64,000 nt of DNA, from the NCBI RefSeq assembly GCF_034424155.1, contig NZ_CP139992.1, positions 1 to 64,000 of the forward strand, given 5' to 3'. Both the position numbers and the translations under genes were made by a program. The notes under the pieces are model-generated. The model ran no database searches and had not been told where the DNA came from. It worked only from the letters and a program-made list of their open reading frames with translations. The DNA comes from Hafnia alvei. Lineage in GTDB: Bacteria > Pseudomonadota > Gammaproteobacteria > Enterobacterales > Enterobacteriaceae. Each line of letters begins with the position of its first letter. Within the stretch, counting starts at the first letter, position 1. Below, one piece after another: positions 30,331 to 39,267 of the stretch.

Positions 30331-30990
30331 ATGAGTAAAAGCCGTTTCTGTATTGCTGGCGCTGTATGCGCTGCGCTGCTGCTGTCTGGTTGTACAACTA
30401 ACCCGTATACCGGTGAATCCGAAGCGGGGAAATCGGGTGTGGGCGCAGGTTTAGGTGCGCTGGTTGGTGCTGGCGTGGGGGTTCTGTCCTCTTCTAAGCA
30501 CGATCGCGGCAAAGGCGCTCTAATTGGTGCGGCAGCTGGCGCGGCGTTAGGCGGTGGTGCCGGTTATTATATGGACGTTCAAGAGTCAAAACTGCGTGAC
30601 AAAATGCGTGGTACCGGCGTGAGCGTAACGCGTCAAGGCGACAACATTGTGCTGAATATGCCAAATAATGTCACCTTCGACTCTAGCAGCAGCACCTTGA
30701 AACCGGCTGGTGCTAATACCCTGACCGGCGTGGCGATGGTTTTAAAAGAGTATCCTAAGACCGCAGTTAACGTGGTGGGTTACACCGATAGTACCGGTAG
30801 CCAAGATCTGAATATGCGCCTTTCTCAGCAGCGTGCCGACAGCGTCGCAAGTTCTCTGATTGTTCAGGGCGTTGAAGCCAGCCGCGTTCGTACTCAGGGC
30901 ATGGGCCCTGCGAACCCAATCGCGTCAAATAGCACGACAGAAGGCAAAGCTCAGAACCGTCGTGTTGAAATTACACTAAGCCCGATGTAA
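30331..30990 (+). CDS. yiaD: YiaD, OmpA-family outer-membrane lipoprotein
   Basis: A 219-residue lipoprotein, the same length as E. coli YiaD. Signal and lipobox LLSGC are at about 16-21, followed by TTNPYTGE and a glycine-zipper segment (GVGAGLGALVGAGVG and ALIGAAAGAALGGGAGYYMD) at about 35-85. An OmpA-like peptidoglycan-binding domain (about 100-219) has the TDSTGSQDLNMRLSQQRADS motif and NRRVEITL. E. coli YiaD is a multicopy suppressor of bamD defects. A ribosome site GATGAGG lies upstream. The preceding 209 bp show no gene. Confidence 0.96.
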   Translation: MSKSRFCIAGAVCAALLLSGCTTNPYTGESEAGKSGVGAGLGALVGAGVGVLSSSKHDRGKGALIGAAAGAALGGGAGYYMDVQESKLRDKMRGTGVSVTRQGDNIVLNMPNNVTFDSSSSTLKPAGANTLTGVAMVLKEYPKTAVNVVGYTDSTGSQDLNMRLSQQRADSVASSLIVQGVEASRVRTQGMGPANPIASNSTTEGKAQNRRVEITLSPM

Positions 30991-31005
30991 TTCATCTCTT
31001 CTTTT

Positions 31006-31036
31006 AGCCTCCTGCTTTGCCTGAGGAGGCTATTTC
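31006..31036 (+). terminator. Terminator after yiaD
   Basis: AGCCTCCT / AGGAGGCT arms around a 10-base loop, followed by ATTTCC; the T-run is weak. Confidence 0.65.
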
Positions 31037-31110
31037 CTCAACCTTATCTCATCAGTTCCCCTGTGGTTATGCTAAATTTGCCTATCCGTTGAATTTCAGA
31101 GGAACACGTC

Positions 31111-32130
31111 GTGAGCAGTCAGGGAATCCGCGCCACCATCAGTGATGTCGCTAAGGCCGCTAAAACCGGTAAAACGAGCGTTTCGCGCTATTTAAATGGC
31201 GAACAACACCTGCTGTCCGACGATCTCAAACAGCGCATCGAACAAGCCATACAACGCCTTAATTACCGCCCAAGTCAGATGGCTCGCAGCTTAAAAGGCG
31301 GGCAAACTCGCCTTATCGGCATGATTATCGCTGATATCACCAATCCCTATTCTGTAGATGTTTTGCGCGGCGTAGAAGAAGCCTGCCGTGTGCAAGGTTT
31401 TACGTTGCTGGTGTGTAACACCAACAACGAAATCAATCAGGAGCAGCACTACCTTGAGCTGCTAAGCAGCTATCGCGTTGAGGGATTAGTGGTTAATGCC
31501 GTGGGGATGCGTGAAGAGGCGTTATCCAAGCTACAACAGTCTTTGCTGCCAATGGTGCTGATTGATCGAAAAATACCCGACTTCTCCTGCGATATGGTGG
31601 GATTAGACAATCATCGCGCTGCCACAGAAGCGACTCGGCATTTAATTGAGCAGGGCTTTGAAGCGGTGATGTTTTTAAGTGAGCCGCTGGGGTTGGTCAA
31701 TACTCGGCTTGAGCGTTTGCATGCTTTTCAAAGCACGATGGCGGAATGCCCAGAGCTGATCGCCTGCCATGCCGAAGTTGTGCTTAACAAAGGTGAACTT
31801 CTGGATCAGGCATTGAGCCAGTTTTGTCATCAGCATCGTGGTATGCGTAAAGCCGTAATGTCTGCCAACGGTGCACTAACCCTTCAGGTGGCTCGCTCCC
31901 TGCGTCGTTTAGGCCTTAATTGGGGCAGCGATATTGGTTTGCTTGGCTTTGATGAACTGGAGTGGGCGGAGCTGGCAGGGGCGGGGATTACCACGCTTAA
32001 GCAGCCGACCTATCAGATCGGCTACGCTGCGCTTGAGCTATTAGTGAACCGCATTCAAGGCGACGAACAGCCTACCGTTGAGCAAAAATATCCGGGCGAG
32101 CTTATCGTGCGGGGCTCCACGTTGCGTTAA
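31111..32130 (+). CDS. LacI-family transcriptional regulator
   Basis: A 339-residue repressor-type protein. The N-terminal helix-turn-helix is ATISDVAKAAKTGKTSVSRYLNG (split here: ATISDVAKAAKTG / KTSVSRYLNG), followed by a hinge helix RPSQMARSLKGG and a periplasmic-binding-protein-like sugar domain (LIGMIIADITNPYS onward). KTSVSRYLNG is like the ketogluconate/keto-deoxygluconate subgroup (PtxS/KdgR-like), which suggests a sugar-acid ligand, but no sugar genes are adjacent. GTG start with AGAGGAAC upstream. It is convergent with tusA, with no gap. Confidence 0.82.
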   Translation: MSSQGIRATISDVAKAAKTGKTSVSRYLNGEQHLLSDDLKQRIEQAIQRLNYRPSQMARSLKGGQTRLIGMIIADITNPYSVDVLRGVEEACRVQGFTLLVCNTNNEINQEQHYLELLSSYRVEGLVVNAVGMREEALSKLQQSLLPMVLIDRKIPDFSCDMVGLDNHRAATEATRHLIEQGFEAVMFLSEPLGLVNTRLERLHAFQSTMAECPELIACHAEVVLNKGELLDQALSQFCHQHRGMRKAVMSANGALTLQVARSLRRLGLNWGSDIGLLGFDELEWAELAGAGITTLKQPTYQIGYAALELLVNRIQGDEQPTVEQKYPGELIVRGSTLR

Positions 32131-32382
32131 TTAGGCGGGAGTCCCTTTGCGTAACAAATAGCGATAGGGTGCTTGCTCGGTTTCTTGCGCGATCAGTTGA
32201 TGATCCATAAAACGACAGAAACCCGGAATATCACGGGTGGTTGCTGGATCATCCGCGATAATCAGCAGTGTTTGTCCATCATCCATATGGCGCACGGTTT
32301 TACGCACCATCATCACAGGCTCAGGGCAGCGAAGTCCAAGTGCATCCAGCGTTTTATCGGGATTAGCGAATAGATCGGTCAT
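32131..32382 (-). CDS. tusA: Sulfur carrier protein TusA
   Basis: TusA accepts persulfide sulfur from IscS and passes it to TusBCD for 2-thiolation of tRNA wobble uridine; it also feeds other sulfur routes. The 83-residue product has the active Cys19 in [15 protein letters not shown], the CPxP family signature. It is divergent from yhhQ and ends directly against the LacI-family gene. Confidence 0.95.
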   Translation of the reverse strand: MTDLFANPDKTLDALGLRCPEPVMMVRKTVRHMDDGQTLLIIADDPATTRDIPGFCRFMDHQLIAQETEQAPYRYLLRKGTPA

Positions 32383-32575
32383 GGTTTTTCTCTGAAGGCC
32401 GATTTGCGCAATCGTACTGGCGAAGGGCTACGGCTGAGTGAAGTTTAAAACGCCCCTAGTTTACCTGCTGGAAAATAGTCTGCAAGGGACGTGAACGTTT
32501 GCGTTAAAATTAACCATTGCATGTGGAAATTATCGCGGTATCATCCGTGCCGCATCTCAGATACACACATTTTTT

Positions 32576-32612
32576 ATTGGGTTCCCTCACCCCAATCTCC
32601 AAAAAGGCCAAA
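32576..32612 (+). promoter_or_regulatory. preQ1-I (type III-like) riboswitch of yhhQ
   Basis: Stem ATTGGG (32576-32581) / CCCAAT (32591-32596) encloses the pyrimidine loop TTCCCTCAC, followed by the A-rich tail CTCCAAAAAGGCC ending in the Shine-Dalgarno AAAGG, seven bases before ATG 32615. An H-type pseudoknot between loop CC(U) and tail GG would hide the ribosome site, the design of preQ1-I riboswitches. E. coli yhhQ is known to carry a type III preQ1-I switch. Confidence 0.82.
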
Positions 32613-32614
32613 AT

Positions 32615-33280
32615 ATGTTTGATTTTACTCCGCAACAGCGGATGAAAGCCCTTTGCTGGCTTTCTGTTTTTCACGTTCTGATTATTACGTCCAGTAACTA
32701 CTTGGTGCAGTTACCGATCTCGATTTTCGGTTTTCACACCACGTGGGGCGCATTTACTTTCCCGTTTATTTTCTTGGCAACAGACCTCACCGTCCGTGTG
32801 TTTGGCGCGCCTTTGGCTCGTCGAATTATTCTGGCAGTTATGGCGCCTGCGCTGCTGATTTCATATTGTATTTCAGCGCTGTTCTTTCAGGGCGAGTGGC
32901 AGGGTTTTGCCGCGTTGGGCGAGTTTAATGTGATGGTGGCGCGTATCGCGACCGCAAGTTTCATGGCCTATGTTCTTGGGCAGATCCTTGACGTGCATGT
33001 CTTTAACCGCCTGCGTCAGCGTAGCGCGTGGTGGGTAGCTCCGACGGCTTCAACGCTGTTTGGTAATATCAGCGATACCTTGGCATTCTTCTTTATCGCG
33101 TTTTACCACAGCACAGACCCCTTCATGGCGGCTAACTGGGTTGAGATCGCGCTGGTGGACTACACGTTTAAACTGCTGATTAGCCTGATTTTCTTTCTGC
33201 CAATGTACGGCGTTATGCTTAACGTGGTTCTGAAGTATCTCTCAGCTAACCGCCAAGATCCGCATCCGCAGCTGAATTAA
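32615..33280 (+). CDS. yhhQ: Queuosine precursor transporter YhhQ
   Basis: YhhQ is an inner-membrane protein that imports the queuosine precursors preQ0 and preQ1. The 221 residues match the E. coli length and show about six hydrophobic segments, with the COG1738 strings FLATDLTVRVFGAPLAR and NISDTLAFFFIAFY. The riboswitch directly upstream fits the substrate. A hairpin follows at 33291. Confidence 0.95.
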   Translation: MFDFTPQQRMKALCWLSVFHVLIITSSNYLVQLPISIFGFHTTWGAFTFPFIFLATDLTVRVFGAPLARRIILAVMAPALLISYCISALFFQGEWQGFAALGEFNVMVARIATASFMAYVLGQILDVHVFNRLRQRSAWWVAPTASTLFGNISDTLAFFFIAFYHSTDPFMAANWVEIALVDYTFKLLISLIFFLPMYGVMLNVVLKYLSANRQDPHPQLN

Positions 33281-33290
33281 AAAACGTATC

Positions 33291-33321
33291 GCGATGCCGA
33301 GAAGCGCTTTTTCTCGGTATC
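33291..33321 (+). terminator. Hairpin after yhhQ
   Basis: GCGATGCCGAGAA / TTCTCGGTATCG arms (12 bp with one G-T pair). The T-run is absent, so it may be a weak terminator or an mRNA end stabiliser. Confidence 0.5.
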
Positions 33322-33356
33322 GTATATTCTGATGTCCCTAAGCCTCGGAGGATGTC

Positions 33357-33815
33357 ATGCCCGCGATTAACGTCAAACACGCCACCGTTGAAGATGTTCA
33401 CCATCTTTATAACTTACTGCCCGAATTCTCCGCGTTACATAGCCTGCAAGATTTAATTAACAGACTGAATAATAAAGAAAATTGTATATTGGTCGCCTAT
33501 AAAAATGAAAAACCTGTTGGTTTTAAGTTGGGTTATGCGCTTAGCGACACCACTTTCTATAGTTGGTTAGGTGGTGTACTTCCTCAATCTCGCCGCGACG
33601 GAATAGCCCAAGTCCTATTGCATACACAGGAAGATTGGGCTTTAAATCATGGGTATCAGCGTATTGAAGTGAAAACCAGAAACTGTTTTCCAGCTATGCT
33701 GATAATGCTCATAAAAAATGGCTACCAGTTATCTGAGCTAGAAGTAGCTGACAACATAGCCGATAACCGAGTCCGACTGGTGAAGTGTCTGACGCACGGA
33801 ACCAATGATAAGTAG
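33357..33815 (+). CDS. GNAT-family acetyltransferase
   Basis: A 152-residue predicted acetyltransferase. The fold is shown by a strand CILVAYKNEKPVGFKLGY, a GGVLPQSRRDGIAQVLLHTQED acetyl-CoA region (QSRRDGIA in place of the usual Q/R-x-x-G-x-G/A) and EVKTRNCFPAMLIMLIKNGY at the C-terminus. The substrate is unknown. CGGAGGA precedes the ATG. It lies between yhhQ and dcrB with no obvious partner. Confidence 0.8.
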   Translation: MPAINVKHATVEDVHHLYNLLPEFSALHSLQDLINRLNNKENCILVAYKNEKPVGFKLGYALSDTTFYSWLGGVLPQSRRDGIAQVLLHTQEDWALNHGYQRIEVKTRNCFPAMLIMLIKNGYQLSELEVADNIADNRVRLVKCLTHGTNDK

Positions 33816-33909
33816 CGAAGCTACAATATGTTACTTGCATTTAGTGCACCGATAAGGTGCGATACGTTTATTGGTCAATCGAGACGTTAGGACAATAGAA
33901 GGAATTACC

Positions 33910-34485
33910 ATGCGTAATTTAGTGAAGTTTATGGGAGTGGGGTTGCTCGTGGCAGGACTTGCCGCGTGTGATGGCCAGTCGACTGATAACACCACCTCTG
34001 CGGCCAAAGGATCTACGTCGGTAGAAGCTAGCGTACCTGCCGGAGAGAACATTAGCCTGCTCAATGGAAAAGTGACCTTTACGCTGCCGGCTGGCTTAAC
34101 TGACCAAAGCGGTAAGCTAGGCTCTCAATCAAACAGCATGCATGTTTACGCGAATAAGAGCGGTCAGCAGGCGATCATTGTGATTATGGCTCCGTTACCG
34201 GCAGACAGCCTGAGCACATTGAGTGGTCGTTTGGTTGAACAACAGAAATCTCGTGATCCAAGCCTGAACGTGCTTTCCGATAAGAGCATTGAAGTGAGCG
34301 GGCAGCAAGCTCAGGAAGTGAATAGTCTGCAAACGGCCAAAGGCCAAGTTTCCTATTCCAGCATCGTACTGGCTAAAGCCGGCGATCAGTTGATGACCAT
34401 GCAGGTATCTCTGCCGGGTGAAAATCAGCAGGAAGCGGCTAATATTGCCAACGGTGTGATTAACACTCTGAAGATTGCCGAGTAA
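33910..34485 (+). CDS. dcrB: DcrB lipoprotein
   Basis: DcrB is an envelope lipoprotein needed in E. coli for phage C1 and C6 infection and involved in envelope homeostasis. The 191-residue product has a signal to lipobox GLAAC (Cys17), then a DUF1795-like domain (FTLPAGLTDQSGKLGS, MHVYANKSGQQAIIVIMAPL). ATG 33910 follows AGAAGGA; the open frame extends 13 codons upstream. Confidence 0.93.
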   Translation: MRNLVKFMGVGLLVAGLAACDGQSTDNTTSAAKGSTSVEASVPAGENISLLNGKVTFTLPAGLTDQSGKLGSQSNSMHVYANKSGQQAIIVIMAPLPADSLSTLSGRLVEQQKSRDPSLNVLSDKSIEVSGQQAQEVNSLQTAKGQVSYSSIVLAKAGDQLMTMQVSLPGENQQEAANIANGVINTLKIAE

Positions 34486-34497
34486 TTTTTTGCAAAA

Positions 34498-34519
34498 GCC
34501 CTCCCTGTGCAGGGAGGGC
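34498..34519. terminator. Terminator dcrB/yicH
   Basis: GCCCTCCCTG-tg-CAGGGAGGGC, a 10-bp stem between convergent genes. On the minus strand it is followed by TTTTGC, so it serves yicH best. Confidence 0.75.
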
Positions 34520-34526
34520 TAGAATG

Positions 34527-36203
34527 TTAGTTTACTACGCCGTTAACCATCTTCTGCGTAACCTGTTGCCCACTCGCATTCTGCGCGCTTAACGTGGCAT
34601 TTACGCTAGGCTTAAGCGGTGCATCACCGGTCAGCACGCCTTGTAATCCTAGCTGCATATTGACGTCTCCTTTAATCGGCAACGCTGGCCATCCCCATTC
34701 AACTAGTTGATCGGCAGGGACTGCTTTCCCCTTAAGATCCAAGCTGAGCTGGCGTCCAGACTGCGTGAGCGACGCGGTGGCTTCCAAAATTCCCTTTTGT
34801 GATAACGCGCTGAGTTCAGTGACGCTAATTTGCTGGTCGTTTGCGTTCAGACTAATAGAAAGCCGTTGCAGATCGACCTTATTAAACGTTGCGCCGCTAG
34901 CGTTGAAGGTTGCTTGACCGTCCCATAGCCCAAATAGGCGGTTATGGACTAAGCGAATGTTGCTGCCAAAGCCATCCAGAGCGGTGATTTGGAAAGGAAA
35001 CTCAGGGTTGATATCGACTATCAGATTTCGGCTGCTGGAGAACTTGGTGACGATCACATCGTTTAGCCAAGTCGGCAGCGGTGCTTGCCAGATATCACGC
35101 CAGTTTTGCGGTAGCGTATATTCCAAGCCAACGAGCGTAATTTCATCGAGGGTAAGTTGTTGGTTACTGCGCAACCAGCTGCCGCTTGCTCTAAGCAAAC
35201 CGCCTTCCCAGCGAGTGCTTAACTGTTTTATCGCCACTCCCGCATTCGAAAGATCGGCGCTAAAGATAGGCTCAACAAAGTGCACATTGCCCACGATGAT
35301 ATCGTTAGCATTAAAGGCGATAGTCCCTTTATCACTTTGCCAATTGCCGTTGTTCCACGTTACACCGTTCAATTCTGCGTCTAAATCACTGAGTGCCCAG
35401 CCAGCCCCTTCCAGCTTGGCGTCGGTAATACTCATTTTTCCCAGCGTGATTGCCGGAAGTTGCTTCAGCGGCGCAAAGAAAGCGTCTAGAGATTGGCTCG
35501 TCTGCCAGTGGAGATTACTTAGGCGTAAGTTATTGATGACCCAGGTTCCATCGGCTTTGCGTATGCCGTCACCGGTGGCTTGGCCTTGGGCAAATTCAGC
35601 GCCAGCGTTGATTATTGTGAGTTGACCCTGTTTATCACTACCTTGGATCAACACGTTCTGTGCAGGAATATCATTTAGCGTTAGTTTGCCTGCGCTGAAC
35701 TGAAACTGGTTGTTCTTGCCAAAGATTTGCCCTGAGACGGGCTGCCACGGTGAAACATAGCCGTTGACCTGAGACGCGTTAAGTTTTTGTTGGGGCTCAT
35801 TTTGTTGCACCTGCATATTGAGCATGCGCAGGCTCTGGGCCTGAATTGGCAGTGCAGTTTGAGCCGTGGCTGAAAGTGTTAGCGATCCATTTTCGAGCGT
35901 GACGCTATCGAAATCTTTCGGTTCGGTTAGCTGGCGTACGCTGAGCGATAAACTGATTTTTTCAGCGCGTAGAAAAGGAGGCTGACCAACGTTAGCGAGC
36001 GTGACATCGTGTAATGTCATTTCAGCAGGGTCGCGAATGTCGTGGTGTATTTTTCCAAGCGACAATCGATATTGGGTATTTTCATTCACCCAAGTGCTGA
36101 TGTGGCGGGCGCCCCATGTGGTTTGTGCAATCACATAAGCCACAATACTCAGCGCGATGATAATCGCGAGCAGGATTAAAAGTAGTTTTCCAATAAATTT
36201 CAC
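34527..36203 (-). CDS. yicH: YicH, AsmA-family protein
   Basis: A 558-residue AsmA-like protein (E. coli YicH 569). AsmA-family members are anchored in the inner membrane and span the periplasm as long beta-groove lipid-transfer bridges. One N-terminal transmembrane helix (KLLLILLAIIIALSIVAYVI, residues 6-25) is followed by repeated short beta segments, with the AsmA C-terminal region GKAVPADQLVEWGWPALPIKGD. It is downstream of and in line with xanP, with a 134-bp gap. Confidence 0.9.
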   Translation of the reverse strand: MKFIGKLLLILLAIIIALSIVAYVIAQTTWGARHISTWVNENTQYRLSLGKIHHDIRDPAEMTLHDVTLANVGQPPFLRAEKISLSLSVRQLTEPKDFDSVTLENGSLTLSATAQTALPIQAQSLRMLNMQVQQNEPQQKLNASQVNGYVSPWQPVSGQIFGKNNQFQFSAGKLTLNDIPAQNVLIQGSDKQGQLTIINAGAEFAQGQATGDGIRKADGTWVINNLRLSNLHWQTSQSLDAFFAPLKQLPAITLGKMSITDAKLEGAGWALSDLDAELNGVTWNNGNWQSDKGTIAFNANDIIVGNVHFVEPIFSADLSNAGVAIKQLSTRWEGGLLRASGSWLRSNQQLTLDEITLVGLEYTLPQNWRDIWQAPLPTWLNDVIVTKFSSSRNLIVDINPEFPFQITALDGFGSNIRLVHNRLFGLWDGQATFNASGATFNKVDLQRLSISLNANDQQISVTELSALSQKGILEATASLTQSGRQLSLDLKGKAVPADQLVEWGWPALPIKGDVNMQLGLQGVLTGDAPLKPSVNATLSAQNASGQQVTQKMVNGVVN

Positions 36204-36287
36204 GGCATTAGTCCTTCAGGCCAAAGGTACTTTAGTTTATGCCGTATTAAGTAGGATGGCTCAAGGGATGAAATGTAAACACCAATA

Positions 36288-36323
36288 AAAAAGCCGAATG
36301 CAGAAACATCCGACCTTTTTCAG
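36288..36323 (-). terminator. Terminator after xanP
   Basis: AAAAAGCCGAATG and CATCCGACCTTTTT form an imperfect stem with flanking A and T runs. Confidence 0.65.
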
Positions 36324-36337
36324 CCATTTATGCGGTG

Positions 36338-37747
36338 TTAATCTTCGTGTGGGAAAACCAGATTTAAGACAATGGCAGTAATACCGCCAGCCGCAATGCC
36401 TGAAGACAGCAGAGTTTTCATCCAATCCGGCGCGAATTGTAAAATCAACGGCTGCTGAGAAACCCCTAAACCAACGGCTAAAGAGAGCGCCATAATCATA
36501 ATGGCGCGGCGGTTTAATGGTTCACGCGAGACAATACGCACGCCCGATGCTGCGATAGTGCCGAACATGACGATGGTAGCGCCTCCCAGAACGGGTTCAG
36601 GGATGTGCTGTACAAAACCCGCCACCGCAGGGAACAGACCTAAAACAATCAGCATGAGGGCGACCACAAAGCCCACATAGCGGCTTGCGACACCGGTTAG
36701 CTGGATAACGCCGTTATTCTGCCCAAAGCAGGAGTTAGGGAAGGTATTAAATACCGCCGACAGCATCGAATTCAGCCCGTTGGCGAGAACGCCCCCCTTC
36801 AGTCGCTTCATGTAGAGCGGGCCAGAAACGGGCTGCTCGGATACGTCAGAGGTCGCCGTAATATCGCCGATGGTCTCTAAGGACGTCACCATAAAGACCA
36901 GCATCAGCGGGATCAGCAGATTCCAGTCAATGCCCAAGCCATAATAGAGCGGCGTTGGCACCATCAGCAGCGAGGTGGTTTTTTCCATATTGCTGGTGTC
37001 TGGCAGCATCCCCATCGCCCACGCCAACGCGTAGCCAACGGCCATGGCGATCACCAGTGAAGAGACACGCAGATAAGGGTTGCGCTGGCGGTTAAGCAAA
37101 ATAATGACCACCAGAACTGAACCGGCTAGCATCAAATTACCCGGCGCACCAAAGGTGTGATCGTTCATGGCGCTGTAGCCACCGCCAATAGAAACCAAGC
37201 CGACCTGAATCAGCGATAAACCGATGATCATGACCACCACACCAGAGACTAATGGCGTAATAATTCGGCGTGCTAGGTGCAAGAAACGCGACAGGATAAT
37301 CTCGGTGCAGGAAGCCAGCATTAGCGTTCCAAACAGCGTTGCCATCATCGTTGGGATATCAGCGCCGCCGTTTTTCAACGCCATTCCGCCCATAATCAGA
37401 GGGCTAACAAAGTTAAAGCTCGTTCCCTGAATAGACAACAAACCCGAACCCACAGGGCCCCAGGTTTTAATTTGCAAGATAGACGCCAGCCCTGAGGCAA
37501 ATAGCGACATGCTGATAATGTGTTGCGTGTCCTGTGCTGGAAGACCTAATGCCTGACAAATCAGTAGTGCGGGCGTAATAACCGCCACAAACATGGCGAG
37601 TAAATGTTGGCAGGCAGCGAAAAGGGTTTGCGGGAGAGGTGGACGGTCTTCGAGACGATATATCAGCTCACTTTTGGTTGGCGCGGTAGCGCTAGGCTTC
37701 GCGATTGAAGAGTGAACTTGGTCGAACTCAGTGGATGGCGTGGTCAT
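36338..37747 (-). CDS. xanP: Xanthine permease XanP
   Basis: XanP is a proton symporter of the NCS2 (nucleobase-ascorbate) family specific for xanthine. The 469-residue protein (E. coli 463) has about 14 membrane segments and the NCS2 signature region [19 protein letters not shown]. The Gln in SIQGTSFNF lies in transmembrane helix 3. A cytosolic N-terminal tail of about 40 residues is Ser/Thr-rich. It is divergent from gltS across a 233-bp AT-rich gap. Confidence 0.93.
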   Translation of the reverse strand: MTTPSTEFDQVHSSIAKPSATAPTKSELIYRLEDRPPLPQTLFAACQHLLAMFVAVITPALLICQALGLPAQDTQHIISMSLFASGLASILQIKTWGPVGSGLLSIQGTSFNFVSPLIMGGMALKNGGADIPTMMATLFGTLMLASCTEIILSRFLHLARRIITPLVSGVVVMIIGLSLIQVGLVSIGGGYSAMNDHTFGAPGNLMLAGSVLVVIILLNRQRNPYLRVSSLVIAMAVGYALAWAMGMLPDTSNMEKTTSLLMVPTPLYYGLGIDWNLLIPLMLVFMVTSLETIGDITATSDVSEQPVSGPLYMKRLKGGVLANGLNSMLSAVFNTFPNSCFGQNNGVIQLTGVASRYVGFVVALMLIVLGLFPAVAGFVQHIPEPVLGGATIVMFGTIAASGVRIVSREPLNRRAIMIMALSLAVGLGVSQQPLILQFAPDWMKTLLSSGIAAGGITAIVLNLVFPHED

Positions 37748-37980
37748 AATCCATATTCCAGAAGCAACAATGCACGCATTTTAATGATAGTCGTCACAAA
37801 AGCAATCGGTTGCGCATAAATTTACCTAAAAAGGATGAGACTTTTGGATCGCATTTTTTGCTAAAGAAACTTGCCCAAGAGTTACGTTTTGCTTTCTAAT
37901 TAAGCGTTTATCATTTTTAGATAACAGAGAGAAAATTATAATTATTTGAAATAAATACAATTATTACATGGAGTAATAAA

Positions 37981-39195
37981 ATGATTCATCTGGACGTATA
38001 CGGTACGCTAGTCGCGGCGACCTTGGTGCTTCTGCTCGGGCGCCAAATGGTACAAAAAATCCCTTTCCTAACGAAATACACGATTCCTGAACCCGTTGCT
38101 GGCGGCTTGCTGGTGGCGCTCGGTTTCCTGTTGCTTAAACAAACCACGGGCTTTGAGGTCAGTTTTGACATGTCCCTCAAAGATCCGTTGATGCTCGCCT
38201 TTTTTGCCACCATCGGCCTTAACGCAAACTTAGCGAGTTTGAAAAAAGGCGGCAAAGCGTTAAGCATTTTTGTTTTTGTCGTTGTGGGGTTACTGCTGGT
38301 ACAAAACGCCATTGGTATTGGCATGGCGAAAATGCTGGGGCTTGATCCTCTGATGGGATTATTGGCGGGCTCGATTACTTTGTCCGGTGGACACGGTACG
38401 GGCGCGGCATGGAGTAAAGTTTTCAGCGAACGCTACGGGTTTGAGAATGCGACTGAAGTGGCCATGGCATGTGCCACCTTTGGTTTGGTGCTTGGTGGAT
38501 TGATTGGCGGGCCAGTGGCTCGTTATTTAGTGAAGCATTCGTCTACGCCCAACGGAACGCCGGACGATACAGAAGTCCCCACCGCGTTTGAGAAACCCTA
38601 TAGCGGCCGTATGATCACGTCGCTGGTGTTAATTGAAACGCTGGCTTTGATTGCGATCTGTTTAACCGTAGGTCATGTCATCGCTGATTTCCTCCGCGGG
38701 ACGACATTTGAGCTGCCAACGTTTGTCTGCGTATTGTTCGTTGGGGTTGTGCTGAGCAATACGATGCATGCGGTTGGTTTCTATCGCGTGTTTGAGCGTG
38801 CGGTATCGGTGCTCGGAAACGTGAGTTTGTCGCTGTTCTTGGCTATGGCGTTGATGAGCTTAAAACTGTGGGAACTTGCTTCTCTGGCGCTGCCGATGTT
38901 GGCCATTTTGCTGGTTCAAACGCTGGTGATGGCGCTGTACGCTATTTTTGTTACCTATCGAATTATGGGCAAAAACTATGATGCAGCGGTGCTAGCCGCA
39001 GGCCATTGCGGTTTTGGCTTAGGCGCAACGCCAACGGCGATTGCTAACATGCAGGCGATTACCGATCGTTTCGGCCCGTCGCATTTGGCTTTCCTGGTAG
39101 TACCTATGGTTGGTGCGTTCTTTATCGATATCGTTAATGCGATTGTGATCAAGCTGTACCTGATGCTGCCGGTATTTCCTGCGGTGATGGGGTAG
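37981..39195 (+). CDS. gltS: Sodium/glutamate symporter GltS
   Basis: GltS imports glutamate with sodium (ESS family). The 404-residue protein (E. coli 401) has two homologous membrane halves; each has a glycine-rich reentrant loop, SGGHGTGAAW in the first and GHCGFGLGATPTAIAN in the second. ATG 37981 follows CATGGAGT. A long perfect hairpin ends the gene. Confidence 0.96.
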   Translation: MIHLDVYGTLVAATLVLLLGRQMVQKIPFLTKYTIPEPVAGGLLVALGFLLLKQTTGFEVSFDMSLKDPLMLAFFATIGLNANLASLKKGGKALSIFVFVVVGLLLVQNAIGIGMAKMLGLDPLMGLLAGSITLSGGHGTGAAWSKVFSERYGFENATEVAMACATFGLVLGGLIGGPVARYLVKHSSTPNGTPDDTEVPTAFEKPYSGRMITSLVLIETLALIAICLTVGHVIADFLRGTTFELPTFVCVLFVGVVLSNTMHAVGFYRVFERAVSVLGNVSLSLFLAMALMSLKLWELASLALPMLAILLVQTLVMALYAIFVTYRIMGKNYDAAVLAAGHCGFGLGATPTAIANMQAITDRFGPSHLAFLVVPMVGAFFIDIVNAIVIKLYLMLPVFPAVMG

Positions 39196-39216
39196 TTTTC
39201 GGCTATCGCGATCTGA

Positions 39217-39260
39217 CCCCAACCCAACCCTCCCCTTCGTAGGGTTGGGTTGGGGCTTTA
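39217..39260. terminator. Long hairpin between gltS and recG
   Basis: A perfect 15-bp stem: CCCCAACCCAACCCT (39217-39231) and AGGGTTGGGTTGGGG (39241-39255), with a 9-base loop and a short TTTA tail. It lies between two convergent genes. Confidence 0.75.
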
Positions 39261-39267
39261 CACGAGA

